Shown piece by piece: positions 7,746 through 15,338 of a stretch of 25,232 bases of DNA. The number at the start of each line of letters is the position of its first letter. Within the stretch, counting starts at the first letter, position 1. A program made the position numbers and the translations under genes. The notes under the pieces are model-generated. The model saw only the letters and a program-made list of their open reading frames with translations, ran no database searches and was not told the DNA's origin. The DNA comes from UBA4742 sp002403895 (GTDB taxonomy: Bacteria; Actinomycetota; Acidimicrobiia; Acidimicrobiales; Acidimicrobilacustridaceae), in contig DAISGD010000049.1 in assembly GCA_036823295.1 (NCBI GenBank), positions 1-25,232 on the forward strand. Reading direction: 5' to 3'.

Positions 7746-9059
7746 GTGAACGGCTCTGCGGTACGCGTCGGTCTACTCGGGTGTGGCACGGTGGGCAGCG
7801 CGCTGATCCAACTGGTGCACGAGCAGGCCGACGGCATCGAGGCGCGCACCGGTCTCCGGCTCGAGATCGGCCGGGTGGCGGTTCGCAACGCTTCCAAGGA
7901 TCGGGGGGTGGACCTGCCCCGCGACCGCTTCACCAACGATGCCACCTCGGTAGTGAACGACCCCGACGTCGACATCGTGATCGAGGTCATCGGCGGGATC
8001 GAACCGGCCCGCCAACTCATCCTCGACGCACTCAAGGCGGGCAAGCCGGTGGTCACCGCCAACAAGGAGTTGCTGGCCAATGTGGGCGGTGAGATCTTCG
8101 CCACCGCCGAGGCCTCCGGGGTAGATGTGTTGTTCGAGGCGGCCGTGGGCGGCGGCATCCCCCTGGTGCGCCCGCTGCGCGAGTCGTTGCTGGGCGAGCC
8201 CATCGACTTGGTCATGGGCATCGTCAACGGCACGACCAACTACATCCTCACCCGCATGACCGAGTCGGGGGCGAGCTACGCCGACGCCTTGGCCGAAGCC
8301 CAGGAGCTGGGCTACGCCGAGGCCGATCCCACCGCCGATGTCGAGGGTTACGACGCCGGCGCCAAGATCGCCATCCTGGCCAGCATCGCCTTCGGAGCCC
8401 GGGTCGTGGCCGGCGACGTCTACCACGAGGGCATCTCCGCCATCACCGCCGACGACATCAGCTTCGCGGGCCGCAACGGTTTCGTGGTCAAGCTGGTGGC
8501 CATCGCCGAGAAGCTGTCGCAGGACGGCCCGCTCGAGCTCGCCGTCCGGGTGCACCCGGTGATGCTGCCGCTGACCCATCCACTGGCCTCGGTGCGGGGC
8601 AGCTTCAACGCCGTGTTCGTGCAGGGCTCCGCCGTCGGGGAGCTCATGTTCTACGGCCGTGGTGCCGGGGGGAACCCCACCGCCAGCGCGGTGCTCGGTG
8701 ACCTCATCGACGCTGGCCTCAACCTGCGCAAGGGCTCCAGCGCCAGCGTGGGTGCCCTTGGCGAGGTGCGGGTCCGCCCGATCGACGAGCTCGAGTCCGA
8801 GTACTACCTGCACCTCAATGTCTTCGACCGACCCGGCGTGCTCAGCGCGGTGGCGGGCGTTTTCGGTGCCCATGGCGTCTCCATCAGCGCCATGAACCAG
8901 GGCTTGCCCCACGACGAGGGTGCCGACCTGGTCTTCATCACCCACAAGGCGCTGGAGCGCGACGTGCAGGACACCTTGCGGGACCTTCGTGAGCTCGATG
9001 CGGTGCATGAGGTGGGTAGCGTGATCCGGGTGCTCGTTGACGAGACGGGTGGTTCATGA
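7746..9059 (+). CDS. hom: Homoserine dehydrogenase
   Basis: NAD(P)-dependent reduction of aspartate-4-semialdehyde to homoserine, the branch point to threonine and methionine. The 437-aa protein has a Rossmann N-terminus (VGLLGCGTVGSA, residues 8-19), TANKELLANVG with the conserved K107, GGGIPLVRPLRESL, NGTTNYILTRM and EADPTADVEGYDAGAKIAIL of the catalytic domain. A C-terminal ACT domain begins near Y353 (YYLHLNVFDRPGVL) and is the usual site of threonine feedback inhibition. There is no fused aspartokinase. The GTG start has no ribosome-binding site and is probably leaderless. thrC begins 15 nt after the stop, so the two form an operon. Confidence 0.96.
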   Translation: MNGSAVRVGLLGCGTVGSALIQLVHEQADGIEARTGLRLEIGRVAVRNASKDRGVDLPRDRFTNDATSVVNDPDVDIVIEVIGGIEPARQLILDALKAGKPVVTANKELLANVGGEIFATAEASGVDVLFEAAVGGGIPLVRPLRESLLGEPIDLVMGIVNGTTNYILTRMTESGASYADALAEAQELGYAEADPTADVEGYDAGAKIAILASIAFGARVVAGDVYHEGISAITADDISFAGRNGFVVKLVAIAEKLSQDGPLELAVRVHPVMLPLTHPLASVRGSFNAVFVQGSAVGELMFYGRGAGGNPTASAVLGDLIDAGLNLRKGSSASVGALGEVRVRPIDELESEYYLHLNVFDRPGVLSAVAGVFGAHGVSISAMNQGLPHDEGADLVFITHKALERDVQDTLRDLRELDAVHEVGSVIRVLVDETGGS

Positions 9060-9074
9060 GGTGAGCGTCGCGAG

Positions 9075-10466
9075 ATGAAGTACGTCAGCAGTCGCGGGGC
9101 GGCGCCTGTGCTCGAGTTCGGAGATGTCCTGCTGACGGGGCTGGCCCGCGACGGCGGCCTCTATCTGCCCGAGAGCTGGCCCGCGCTCGCCCCCGACGCG
9201 CTCGAGCGGGCGGCGACGGCGAGCTACACCGACACGGCGGTCGAGGTCATGTGGCCCTTCGTCGAGGGCAGCATGGGCCACGACACGTTCGCCGAGCTGG
9301 TGGCGGATGCCTACGCCACGTTCGACCATCCCGAGGTGGTGCCGTTGCGGAAGTTGGGTGAAGGCCTGGTGCTGGCGGAGCTCTTCCACGGCCCCACGCT
9401 GGCGTTCAAGGACATTGCCCTTCAACTCGTCGGCCGCCTCTTCGCCCATGAGCTCGAACGCCGGGGTGAGCACGTCACCATCGTGGGGGCGACGTCGGGA
9501 GATACCGGGTCGGCGGCCATCGAAGCGTGCCGCGACCGTCCCGGGATCGAAATCGTCATCCTGCATCCGAATGGTCGGGTCTCGGACGTGCAGCGGCGGC
9601 AGATGACGACGGTCGATGCCCCCAACGTGCACAATCTGGCCGTGGACGGCACGTTCGACGACTGCCAGGACCTGGTGAAGGCCCTGTTCGCCGATGAGCC
9701 ATTCCGGGACCGGGTCAACCTGTCGGCGGTGAACTCGATCAACTGGGCCCGGGTGATGGCGCAGATCGTCTACTACGTCACGTCGGTGGCCCGTCTCACG
9801 GCCGGCGCGTCGCCGGTCTCCTTCGCCGTGCCCACCGGCAACTTCGGTAACGTGTTCGCCGGCTACGGGGCGCAGCGCATGGGTCTGCCGGTCGCGCAGT
9901 TCGTGGTCGGCAGCAACGCCAACGACATCCTCACTCGGTTCCTCGACTCCGCCGTGATGGAGATGCGGGCGGTGGAGCCCACACTCAGCCCGAGCATGGA
10001 CATCCAGGTGTCCAGCAACTTCGAGCGGCTTCTGTTCGAGCTCTACGGGCGCGACGGCGCCGCGGTGGCCGAGACGATGCTGGCGTTCCGCGCCGATGGC
10101 CGCTTCGGTCTCGACTCCGACCAGATGGGCTTGCTGGCCGAGCACTGGTCGGGTGCCCGCATCGACGACGCCGCGACCACCGCGATCATCGGTGAGGTGT
10201 ACCGGCGCGACGGCGTGCTGGTCGATCCCCACACCGCGGTCGGACTCGGCGCCGCGGCCCGGTGCCGGCAGGACCCGTCGGTGCCGATGGTGGCGCTGGC
10301 CACCGCCCATCCGGCCAAGTTTCCGGACGCGGTCGAGGCAGCGACGGGCGTGCGCCCGGCGCTTCCCGGTCCGCTGGCCGACCTGTTCGAGCGCCCCGAG
10401 CGCTTCGATGAGGTCCCCCTCGACTCCCAGGTCATCCGGGCCACCATCGAGTCGTACCTGTCCTGA
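9075..10466 (+). CDS. thrC: Threonine synthase
   Basis: PLP fold-type II enzyme that converts O-phosphohomoserine to threonine. The 463 aa and the N-terminus MKYVSSRG...DGGLYLPESWP match the longer, E. coli/yeast-like threonine synthase class rather than the shorter mycobacterial-type protein. The PLP lysine is K112 in TLAFKDIALQ. The phosphate-binding loop is GATSGDTGSAA. PTGNFGNVFAGYGA is also conserved. GAGGTGAG at 9058-9065, overlapping the hom stop, is the ribosome-binding site, so translation is likely coupled to hom. Its substrate requires a homoserine kinase. No GHMP-type thrB is in the window, which points to the next gene. Confidence 0.95.
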   Translation: MKYVSSRGAAPVLEFGDVLLTGLARDGGLYLPESWPALAPDALERAATASYTDTAVEVMWPFVEGSMGHDTFAELVADAYATFDHPEVVPLRKLGEGLVLAELFHGPTLAFKDIALQLVGRLFAHELERRGEHVTIVGATSGDTGSAAIEACRDRPGIEIVILHPNGRVSDVQRRQMTTVDAPNVHNLAVDGTFDDCQDLVKALFADEPFRDRVNLSAVNSINWARVMAQIVYYVTSVARLTAGASPVSFAVPTGNFGNVFAGYGAQRMGLPVAQFVVGSNANDILTRFLDSAVMEMRAVEPTLSPSMDIQVSSNFERLLFELYGRDGAAVAETMLAFRADGRFGLDSDQMGLLAEHWSGARIDDAATTAIIGEVYRRDGVLVDPHTAVGLGAAARCRQDPSVPMVALATAHPAKFPDAVEAATGVRPALPGPLADLFERPERFDEVPLDSQVIRATIESYLS

Positions 10467-10488
10467 AACGCTCCGCCCCATTTCCTGG

Positions 10489-10494
10489 CATGAT
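10489..10494 (+). promoter_or_regulatory. Possible -10 box with leaderless start for the ApgM-like gene
   Basis: CATGAT (one mismatch to TANNNT) is followed by 6 nt and then ATG at 10501. No Shine-Dalgarno sequence is seen in the 34-nt gap after thrC. It may give extra transcription on top of read-through from hom-thrC. Confidence 0.3.
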
Positions 10495-10500
10495 GCCGCG

Positions 10501-11643
10501 ATGAAGTACGTGGTGTGCGTGCCCGACGGCTGCGCGGACGAGCCGGTCGCTGAACTCGATGGCTGCACACCGCTCGAGGTCGCCCACCTCCCGAACCTCA
10601 AGGCATTGGCGGCCCGTGGTGAGGTGGGACGCGCCGCCGTCATTCCCGAGGGCATGCCCCCCGGCAGCGACGTGGGCAACATGGCCATCTTCGGCTACGA
10701 CCCGGCCACGTTCCACACCGGTCGAGCCCCGATCGAGGCGGCGGCACTGGGGTTGCGCCTGCGCCCCGACCAGATCGCCTACCGCTGCAACCTGGTCACC
10801 GTCACCGACGGCGTGATGACGGACTTCGCCGGCGGTCATCCCTCGACTGAAGATGCCACCAAGGTCATCGAGGCGTTGCAGGAGGAACTGGGAGGCGACG
10901 GGATCGAGTTCTATCCGGGGGTCGAGTACCGCCACATCATGGTGGCTCCTGCCGACTGGATCGACGCCACCTGCACCCCGCCGCACGACCTGTCGGACAA
11001 GCCGATCGTGCTTCCCGAGGGACCCGCCGCGCCCGGCCTGCGCCGACTCATGGACGCCTCGGCCACGGTCATCGGCCGGCTCGGGCTCGACGCCAACCAG
11101 ATCTGGCTGTGGGGCCAGGGTCACCAACCGGAGATGCCGAGCTTCACCTCGCTCTACGGGCTCGACGCCGCCCTTAGCAGCGCCGTGGATCTGATCCGAG
11201 GGTTGGGCGTGCTCACCGACATCGAGGTCGTGGACGTCGAGGGCATGACGCCCGGTTACGACACCGACTATGCGGCTCAGCTTGATTGCGCCCTGGATGC
11301 GCTCGCCGACGGCGCCGATCTGTTCATCATCCATGTCGAGGCCACCGACGAGGCCGGGCATGCCGGGGATGTCGCCGAGAAGGTTCGCGCCCTGGAGAAC
11401 TGGGACCGGCACATCCTGGGCGGGCTCGTCCCCGCGCTCGATCGGCTCGGTTCATGGCGGCTCCTGCTCCTGCCCGACCACGCCACGCCGCTTCGACTCA
11501 AGACCCATACCTCGGATCCGGTGCCCTACCTGCTCGTTGATTCGCAGGTGGCCGGACCGGGCGGGACCTACACCGAGAGTGCGGTGGCCTCGAGTCCGGC
11601 CGTCCCCGGCCACGAACTCATGGCCCGCCTCGTCCGTCGCTGA
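10501..11643 (+). CDS. ApgM-family phosphoglycerate mutase-like protein; candidate homoserine kinase
   Basis: The 380-aa alkaline-phosphatase-superfamily protein is of the archaeal-type cofactor-independent phosphoglycerate mutase group. Metal and catalytic residues are all visible: D9 in VPDGCAD, S56 in PGSDVGNMA (phosphorylated serine), H113 in FAGGHPS, D283 and H287 in ATDEAGHAGD, D326 and H327 in LPDHATP, and H336. One branch of this family is annotated from gene context as a proposed homoserine kinase (TIGR02535). Here the gene directly follows hom-thrC and precedes rho, exactly where thrB lies in mycobacteria, and no GHMP kinase is present. A role in making O-phosphohomoserine for ThrC is therefore likely but inferred. 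Glycolytic 2,3-phosphoglycerate mutase activity is the alternative. Confidence 0.88.
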   Translation: MKYVVCVPDGCADEPVAELDGCTPLEVAHLPNLKALAARGEVGRAAVIPEGMPPGSDVGNMAIFGYDPATFHTGRAPIEAAALGLRLRPDQIAYRCNLVTVTDGVMTDFAGGHPSTEDATKVIEALQEELGGDGIEFYPGVEYRHIMVAPADWIDATCTPPHDLSDKPIVLPEGPAAPGLRRLMDASATVIGRLGLDANQIWLWGQGHQPEMPSFTSLYGLDAALSSAVDLIRGLGVLTDIEVVDVEGMTPGYDTDYAAQLDCALDALADGADLFIIHVEATDEAGHAGDVAEKVRALENWDRHILGGLVPALDRLGSWRLLLLPDHATPLRLKTHTSDPVPYLLVDSQVAGPGGTYTESAVASSPAVPGHELMARLVRR

Positions 11644-11929
11644 CTATCGGCTTTGACCGCCGAATCCGGGACGCGGCGGGGGAACGTTGCTGCGGCGGGG
11701 GTGAGTTGGCGCGGTCCGTCCCCTGCGGGTACGCTCCTCCTGTCGTCGTTCGGGGGTTGCCCACGGCCATTCGGCTCGGCAATCACGACGATCCCGCCTC
11801 TCCGATCACCGAGCATTCGTGATCCGAAGCAGGGCGTTCGCAACGCAGGTGGTACTCACCTGGGTCTAGCCGGAACCGCAAGGTCACGGTGGCCATCGCT
11901 CCGGCGGTCCACCCCCTGTTCGTTCTTTG

Positions 11930-12064
11930 ATGTCACTGTGCGAGCCGACTGGGCACCTGTGCCAAACCCCCGAACACCAAGTTTTCTCGGTGTTCGGACC
12001 GGCCATCGGATCGAGTCCCCCGCCCTGGCGATATCCCCCCTCCAACCACAGACAAGCGAGGTAG
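11930..12064 (+). CDS. Possible 44-aa leader ORF upstream of rho
   Basis: ATG at 11930 opens a 44-codon frame (MSLCEPTGHLCQTPEHQVFS at its start, with PPP later) that ends in TAG at 12062-12064, only 2 nt before the rho GTG. The perfect hairpin at 11970-11997 lies inside it, and the rho ribosome-binding site overlaps its last codons. No ribosome-binding site precedes the ATG, and a frame of this length can occur by chance in GC-rich DNA. It is listed because E. coli rho also has a short leader peptide gene (rhoL, 33 aa). Confidence 0.2.
   Translation: MSLCEPTGHLCQTPEHQVFSVFGPAIGSSPPPWRYPPSNHRQAR
11970..11997 (+). other. Perfect 9-bp hairpin in the rho leader
   Basis: CCGAACACC (11970-11978) and GGTGTTCGG (11989-11997) are perfect inverted copies around a 10-nt loop. 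No U-tract follows, so it is not a standard intrinsic terminator. It may be a regulatory RNA structure or an RNA-protein site in the rho leader. Confidence 0.6.
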
Positions 12065-12066
12065 CC

Positions 12067-13881
12067 GTGAGCGCGGATACACAGGAACTTGAACGCTCGG
12101 CGCTCGAGCGCAAGGACCGCGACGAGCTGCATACGATCGCCACCGCCCTGGGCGGAAAGCCCGGCTCCCGGGCCAAGAAGGCCGACATCGTCGACCTCAT
12201 CCTCGATTTGGCCGGGGTGGTTTCTCCCGCGTCCGACGGTCCCGCCCCTTCTGTGAGCTCCGATCGGACCGAGGCCACCGAGGCTCCTGCTCCCCGCGCC
12301 CGCCGCTCCCGCAGCCGGGCGGCTGAGCCCGTCGATGGGACCGATGGTGGCGAGCAGACCGACGGCGGCGTTAGGGCGGTGACTGCCACCGCCACCGTCG
12401 AGGCCGAGCAAGGCGTCGAGTCCGATGCCGCCGAGCCGGACGGCAACCGTTCGGTTGTCGCCCCGGTGAGCAAGGACTCCCGGCCGGGCTCCTCAGATCG
12501 CGCGGGTCGCGATGGCGAATCAGGTGATCGCCCGCCCCGCGACCGGAACCGCAACACTCAGCGCACGCCCCAGAACCAGGGTGGCGGCCAGGCGGCCCAG
12601 CGCAACTCGCAGCCCCAGGAAGGCGAACCGATCCAGGGCGCCGAGCAAGGAATCGACGGAGAGTCGGGCAACCGACGCCGTCGTCGCCGCGGTCGTGATC
12701 GCGAGCGGGGAGACCGCCCTGATCAGGAGCAGCCGTTCCAGGGCGAACCGGTTGAGGTGGAGGGCCTCCTCGACCTCCGTGACGAGGGCTACGGCTTCCT
12801 GCGCCTCAAGGGCTACCTTCCCAGCAAGGACGACGTCTACATCTCGGTCAAGCAGGCGCGGCAGTTCGCGCTGCGCAAGGGTGACCGCCTCACCGGCGCC
12901 GCCCGCCCGGCCGGACGGAACGAGAAGAACCCGGCCCTGCTCCGCATCGAGACCGTCAACGGGGTCGATCCCGAACAGGCCAAGGAGCGCCCCCGCTTCG
13001 AGGACCTCACCCCGCTGTTCCCCGATGAGCGTCTCCCGCTCGAGATGACCAGTGACCCGACCAACATGACGGCGCGGATCGTGGACTTGGTCTCGCCCAT
13101 CGGCAAGGGTCAGCGAGGCCTCATCGTGTCCCCGCCGAAAGCGGGCAAGACCACGGTCATGAAGCAGATCGCCAAGTCGATCGAGACCAACAACCCCGAG
13201 GTCCACCTCATCGTGCTGCTCGTCGACGAGCGCCCTGAGGAGGTCACCGACATGAAGCGTTGGGTCTCGGGTGAGGTGGCGGCGTCGACGTTCGATCGCC
13301 CGGCGGAGGAACACACCATGGTGGCCGAGCTGGTCATCGAGCGGGCCAAGCGGATGGTGGAGGAGGGCCAGGACGTCGTCATCATCCTGGACGGCATCAC
13401 CCGCTTGGCGCGGGCCTACAACCTGGCGGCCCCGGCCACTGGCCGCATCATGTCCGGTGGTATCGACACCGGGGCCTTGTATCCCCCGAAGAAGTTCTTT
13501 GGCGCCGCCCGCAACATCGAAGAGGGCGGCTCGCTCACCATCTTGGCCACCGCGCTGGTCGAGACCGGCTCGCGTATGGACGAAGTCATCTTCGAGGAGT
13601 TCAAGGGCACCGGCAACATGGAGCTGCGGCTGGATCGCAAGCTCTCCGAGCGTCGGATCTACCCGGCCATCGACGTCGAGGCCTCCTCCACCCGCCACGA
13701 GGAACTTCTGTTCGATCCCAAGCAGCTCCAGATGGTTTGGAAGCTCCGCCGCGTACTTTCCGGCCTCGGTGAGGGCGGTGGTGGCGCTGGGCTCGAGATG
13801 CTCATCGACCGCCTGGTCACCTTCAAGAGCAACGCTGAGTTCCTCTCGGAGGTAGCCAAGGCGCCCAGCGTTGGCGCCTGA
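12067..13881 (+). CDS. rho: Transcription termination factor Rho
   Basis: Hexameric RNA-dependent ATPase that releases RNA polymerase from transcripts. The 604-aa product has an N-terminal Rho_N helical domain (about 10-55, LHTIATALGG...KKADIVDLIL). A low-complexity Arg/Asp/Gln/Gly-rich region (about 58-225) follows, typical of actinobacterial Rho. The cold-shock RNA-binding domain begins at about V229 (LLDLRDEGYGFLRL). The ATPase core has Walker A SPPKAGKTT (K361) and Walker B IILDGITR (D442), then the Q-loop/R-loop region (EFKGTGNMEL). GTG at 12067 is chosen because Rho_N homology starts there and GAGG precedes it. The open frame runs upstream to 11653 without homology. rpmE follows after 74 nt. 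Confidence 0.96.
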   Translation: MSADTQELERSALERKDRDELHTIATALGGKPGSRAKKADIVDLILDLAGVVSPASDGPAPSVSSDRTEATEAPAPRARRSRSRAAEPVDGTDGGEQTDGGVRAVTATATVEAEQGVESDAAEPDGNRSVVAPVSKDSRPGSSDRAGRDGESGDRPPRDRNRNTQRTPQNQGGGQAAQRNSQPQEGEPIQGAEQGIDGESGNRRRRRRGRDRERGDRPDQEQPFQGEPVEVEGLLDLRDEGYGFLRLKGYLPSKDDVYISVKQARQFALRKGDRLTGAARPAGRNEKNPALLRIETVNGVDPEQAKERPRFEDLTPLFPDERLPLEMTSDPTNMTARIVDLVSPIGKGQRGLIVSPPKAGKTTVMKQIAKSIETNNPEVHLIVLLVDERPEEVTDMKRWVSGEVAASTFDRPAEEHTMVAELVIERAKRMVEEGQDVVIILDGITRLARAYNLAAPATGRIMSGGIDTGALYPPKKFFGAARNIEEGGSLTILATALVETGSRMDEVIFEEFKGTGNMELRLDRKLSERRIYPAIDVEASSTRHEELLFDPKQLQMVWKLRRVLSGLGEGGGGAGLEMLIDRLVTFKSNAEFLSEVAKAPSVGA

Positions 13882-13895
13882 GGGCGCTGGCGACG

Positions 13896-13925
13896 TTGTG
13901 AAGTGATGGGAAAAGCAGGCACAAT
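13896..13925 (+). promoter_or_regulatory. Putative rpmE promoter
   Basis: TTGTGA (13896-13901), 18 nt, CACAAT (13920-13925) resembles a housekeeping sigma-70-type promoter in the 74-nt rho-rpmE gap, 30 nt before the rpmE ATG. GGAGTG about 7 nt upstream of the ATG is the ribosome-binding site. Confidence 0.4.
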
Positions 13926-13955
13926 GGTCTGCCCACAACTTCTCTGGAGTGTCCG

Positions 13956-14183
13956 ATGAAGGCTGATATTCACCCCAACTACGCGACCGCCACGGTGAAA
14001 TGCTCGTGCGGGAACACGTTCACCACGCGCTCGACGAGTCCCGAGCTGCACTCCGAACTGTGCAACGAGTGCCATCCCTTCTACACGGGCAAGCAGAAGC
14101 TGGTTGACGTCGGCGGTCGCATCGACCGGTTCGAGCGTCGCTACGGCAAGCGCAAGGCCAAGACCGGCCCCGGCGAAGCCTGA
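13956..14183 (+). CDS. rpmE: 50S ribosomal protein L31 (zinc-binding type)
   Basis: Small structural protein of the large ribosomal subunit, located at the bridge to the 30S head. The 75 aa contain all four zinc cysteines of the C+ form: C16 and C18 in KCSCGN, and C36 and C39 in LCNECHPFYTGKQ, which is the L31 signature. The C-terminus is basic (RRYGKRKAK), as expected for rRNA contact. The rho-rpmE order is conserved in actinobacteria. As the zinc-containing form it may act as a zinc store, and a zinc-free paralogue under Zur control is common elsewhere in such genomes (family knowledge, not visible here). A strong hairpin 58 nt downstream probably ends the transcript. Confidence 0.97.
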   Translation: MKADIHPNYATATVKCSCGNTFTTRSTSPELHSELCNECHPFYTGKQKLVDVGGRIDRFERRYGKRKAKTGPGEA

Positions 14184-14241
14184 GTGCTCGGCAGGGCCGG
14201 AGCGTTCCACCCAGCCCGAGTCTCTCGTTGTTCTTGATGAG

Positions 14242-14270
14242 AACGCCCGTCCGCCTTGCGGGCGGGCGTT
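14242..14270 (+). terminator. Strong GC hairpin downstream of rpmE
   Basis: A 13-bp stem (12 Watson-Crick pairs and one G-T) runs from 14242-14254 to 14258-14270, closed by the 3-nt loop CTT. The stem top reads AACGCCCG and the bottom CGGGCGTT. Only GTT-GTCGATT follows, without a clear U-tract, which is common for actinobacterial terminators. It lies between rpmE and the next gene. Confidence 0.7.
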
Positions 14271-14289
14271 GTCGATTCGGACCCACGCG

Positions 14290-15291
14290 GTGAGCCTCGA
14301 CCCGAACCGCCGTGCCGCCGTGCTGGGCGCCAAATTGGGCGCCCTGGTGGCTGAACGGTGGGGAATGCCGGGCGAGGGCGTCGAAGTGGTGACGTCGACG
14401 TTCACCGGCGGTGCGAGCCAGCGCCGGGGTGACGCCGGATGGGTGCTCCTCGATGGGCGCCCCGAGCGCGGCCTGGGGCCAGCGCTGGCCTGGGCTCGCC
14501 AACAGGATGTATCCGAGCTGCACGTGGTGGTGGACGCGGGCAGCGGGGTGCTGGCCCGGCGTGCCCTCGCGTTTCGCCGACCGCCGACCATCTGGCAGGT
14601 CGAGGGGCGCACGCTCGCCCGAGCCGAACCCGCTCCGTTGCCGGCACCCATTTCCCCCACGGCCGAGGCCGAACGAGCCGGGGAGCCGCTGCGAGCCCAA
14701 GGCGTCGAGGTCGTGGTCGAGCACGGCGAGATCTTCGGGGAGGTCCGTGGCCTCGAAGTGGCGCGAGTGGTCGTCGATGAACACGGTGCGCGTCTGGAGG
14801 TCGGCGTCGGTCGTCACGACCGGGAGGCGTTCGCCATGCTGCACGGCGACCTGCCCCCCGCTGCCGCCCTGGCCAAGGTGATCGAGACGGTGGCGCGTCA
14901 CCGTCAGCCCGGCGCTCCCAGTCATCCCCTGAACCGGCTCGCCTCCGAGCGATGGCTACGAGCCCGACTCATCGCCGACCCGGCCCCGGTTGGCGCGGTC
15001 GAGCTGTGGGCCGTCGAGAGCCCCGTCCCCCGAGCGAGTGTGAAGGAGGCCGCCCCCGCCGCCGCGCTCGGGCGCCTACCGGACGGCCACCGGGTCGTCG
15101 TGGTGTGCTCCACCGGTATCGACCTGGATCTCGTTCCCGCCGCGGCCGATACCCGACTGGCGTGGGCGCCCGAGGCCCACCTCGTGGTGGCGGTCCCCGA
15201 GCGAGATGCCCACCCGGTGACCCGGTCGCTGGCCGAGGCCTTGGTGGATCCAGCCGAGGTCGTGACCCTCAGCGGGGACTGGCAGGCCTGA
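14290..15291 (+). CDS. Conserved-looking protein of unknown function between rpmE and prfA
   Basis: I do not recognise this 333-aa protein. It is rich in Ala, Arg, Val and Glu, has no membrane segment or signal peptide, and codon use matches its neighbours, so it looks like a genuine cytoplasmic protein. Visible stretches: an alternating beta/alpha N-terminal part (VEVVTSTFTGG, WVLLDGRPERG, ELHVVVDAGSGVLARRAL), a middle beta-rich part (IWQVEGRTLARAEPAP, VEVVVEHGEIFGEVRGLEVA, LEVGVGRHDREAFAMLHGDL), and a C-terminal part (RLASERWLRARLIADP, VVVCSTGIDLDLVPAA, LVVAVPERDAHPVT). GTG at 14290 is chosen because it lies after the rpmE hairpin; the frame is open back to 14104, overlapping rpmE. There is no clear ribosome-binding site. 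Its position among translation genes hints at, but does not show, a translation-linked role. Confidence 0.7.
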   Translation: MSLDPNRRAAVLGAKLGALVAERWGMPGEGVEVVTSTFTGGASQRRGDAGWVLLDGRPERGLGPALAWARQQDVSELHVVVDAGSGVLARRALAFRRPPTIWQVEGRTLARAEPAPLPAPISPTAEAERAGEPLRAQGVEVVVEHGEIFGEVRGLEVARVVVDEHGARLEVGVGRHDREAFAMLHGDLPPAAALAKVIETVARHRQPGAPSHPLNRLASERWLRARLIADPAPVGAVELWAVESPVPRASVKEAAPAAALGRLPDGHRVVVVCSTGIDLDLVPAAADTRLAWAPEAHLVVAVPERDAHPVTRSLAEALVDPAEVVTLSGDWQA

Positions 15292-15338
15292 CCGGCACGA
15301 CCAGCCGGGACCGGACGATCTCAGACTCGGAGCCCCGG

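Larger units (their letters stand above)
11644..12066 (+). promoter_or_regulatory. Promoter and long structured leader of rho
   Basis: This 423-nt stretch has no recognisable long gene. A promoter candidate is TTGGCG (11706-11711), 18 nt, TACGCT (11730-11735), which would give a leader of about 325 nt. The leader holds a small hairpin GGCAC/GTGCC (11952-11963), a perfect 9-bp hairpin (11970-11997) and a 44-codon open frame (11930-12064). The rho ribosome-binding site is within GCGAGG just before the start. rho genes are commonly autoregulated through their leaders, which fits a long untranslated region. Confidence 0.5.

Noticed and set aside
9054..10688. A 544-codon minus-strand frame antisense to thrC
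   Set aside because: It has no motifs, and the PLP lysine and phosphate loop of threonine synthase are clear on the plus strand.
11653..12066. N-terminal extension of rho by 138 codons from a TTG
   Set aside because: The extension has no Rho-like sequence, contains the leader hairpins, and the GTG at 12067 has GAGG upstream and starts the Rho_N domain.
13865..13890. CCAGCG...CGCTGG inverted repeat over the rho stop codon as a terminator
   Set aside because: The stem is short with no U-tract, and rpmE probably receives read-through from rho, so I did not list it as a terminator.
12520..13938. A 472-codon antisense frame over rho
   Set aside because: It has no homology or ribosome-binding site and mirrors rho codon bias. 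The Rho motifs on the plus strand are decisive.
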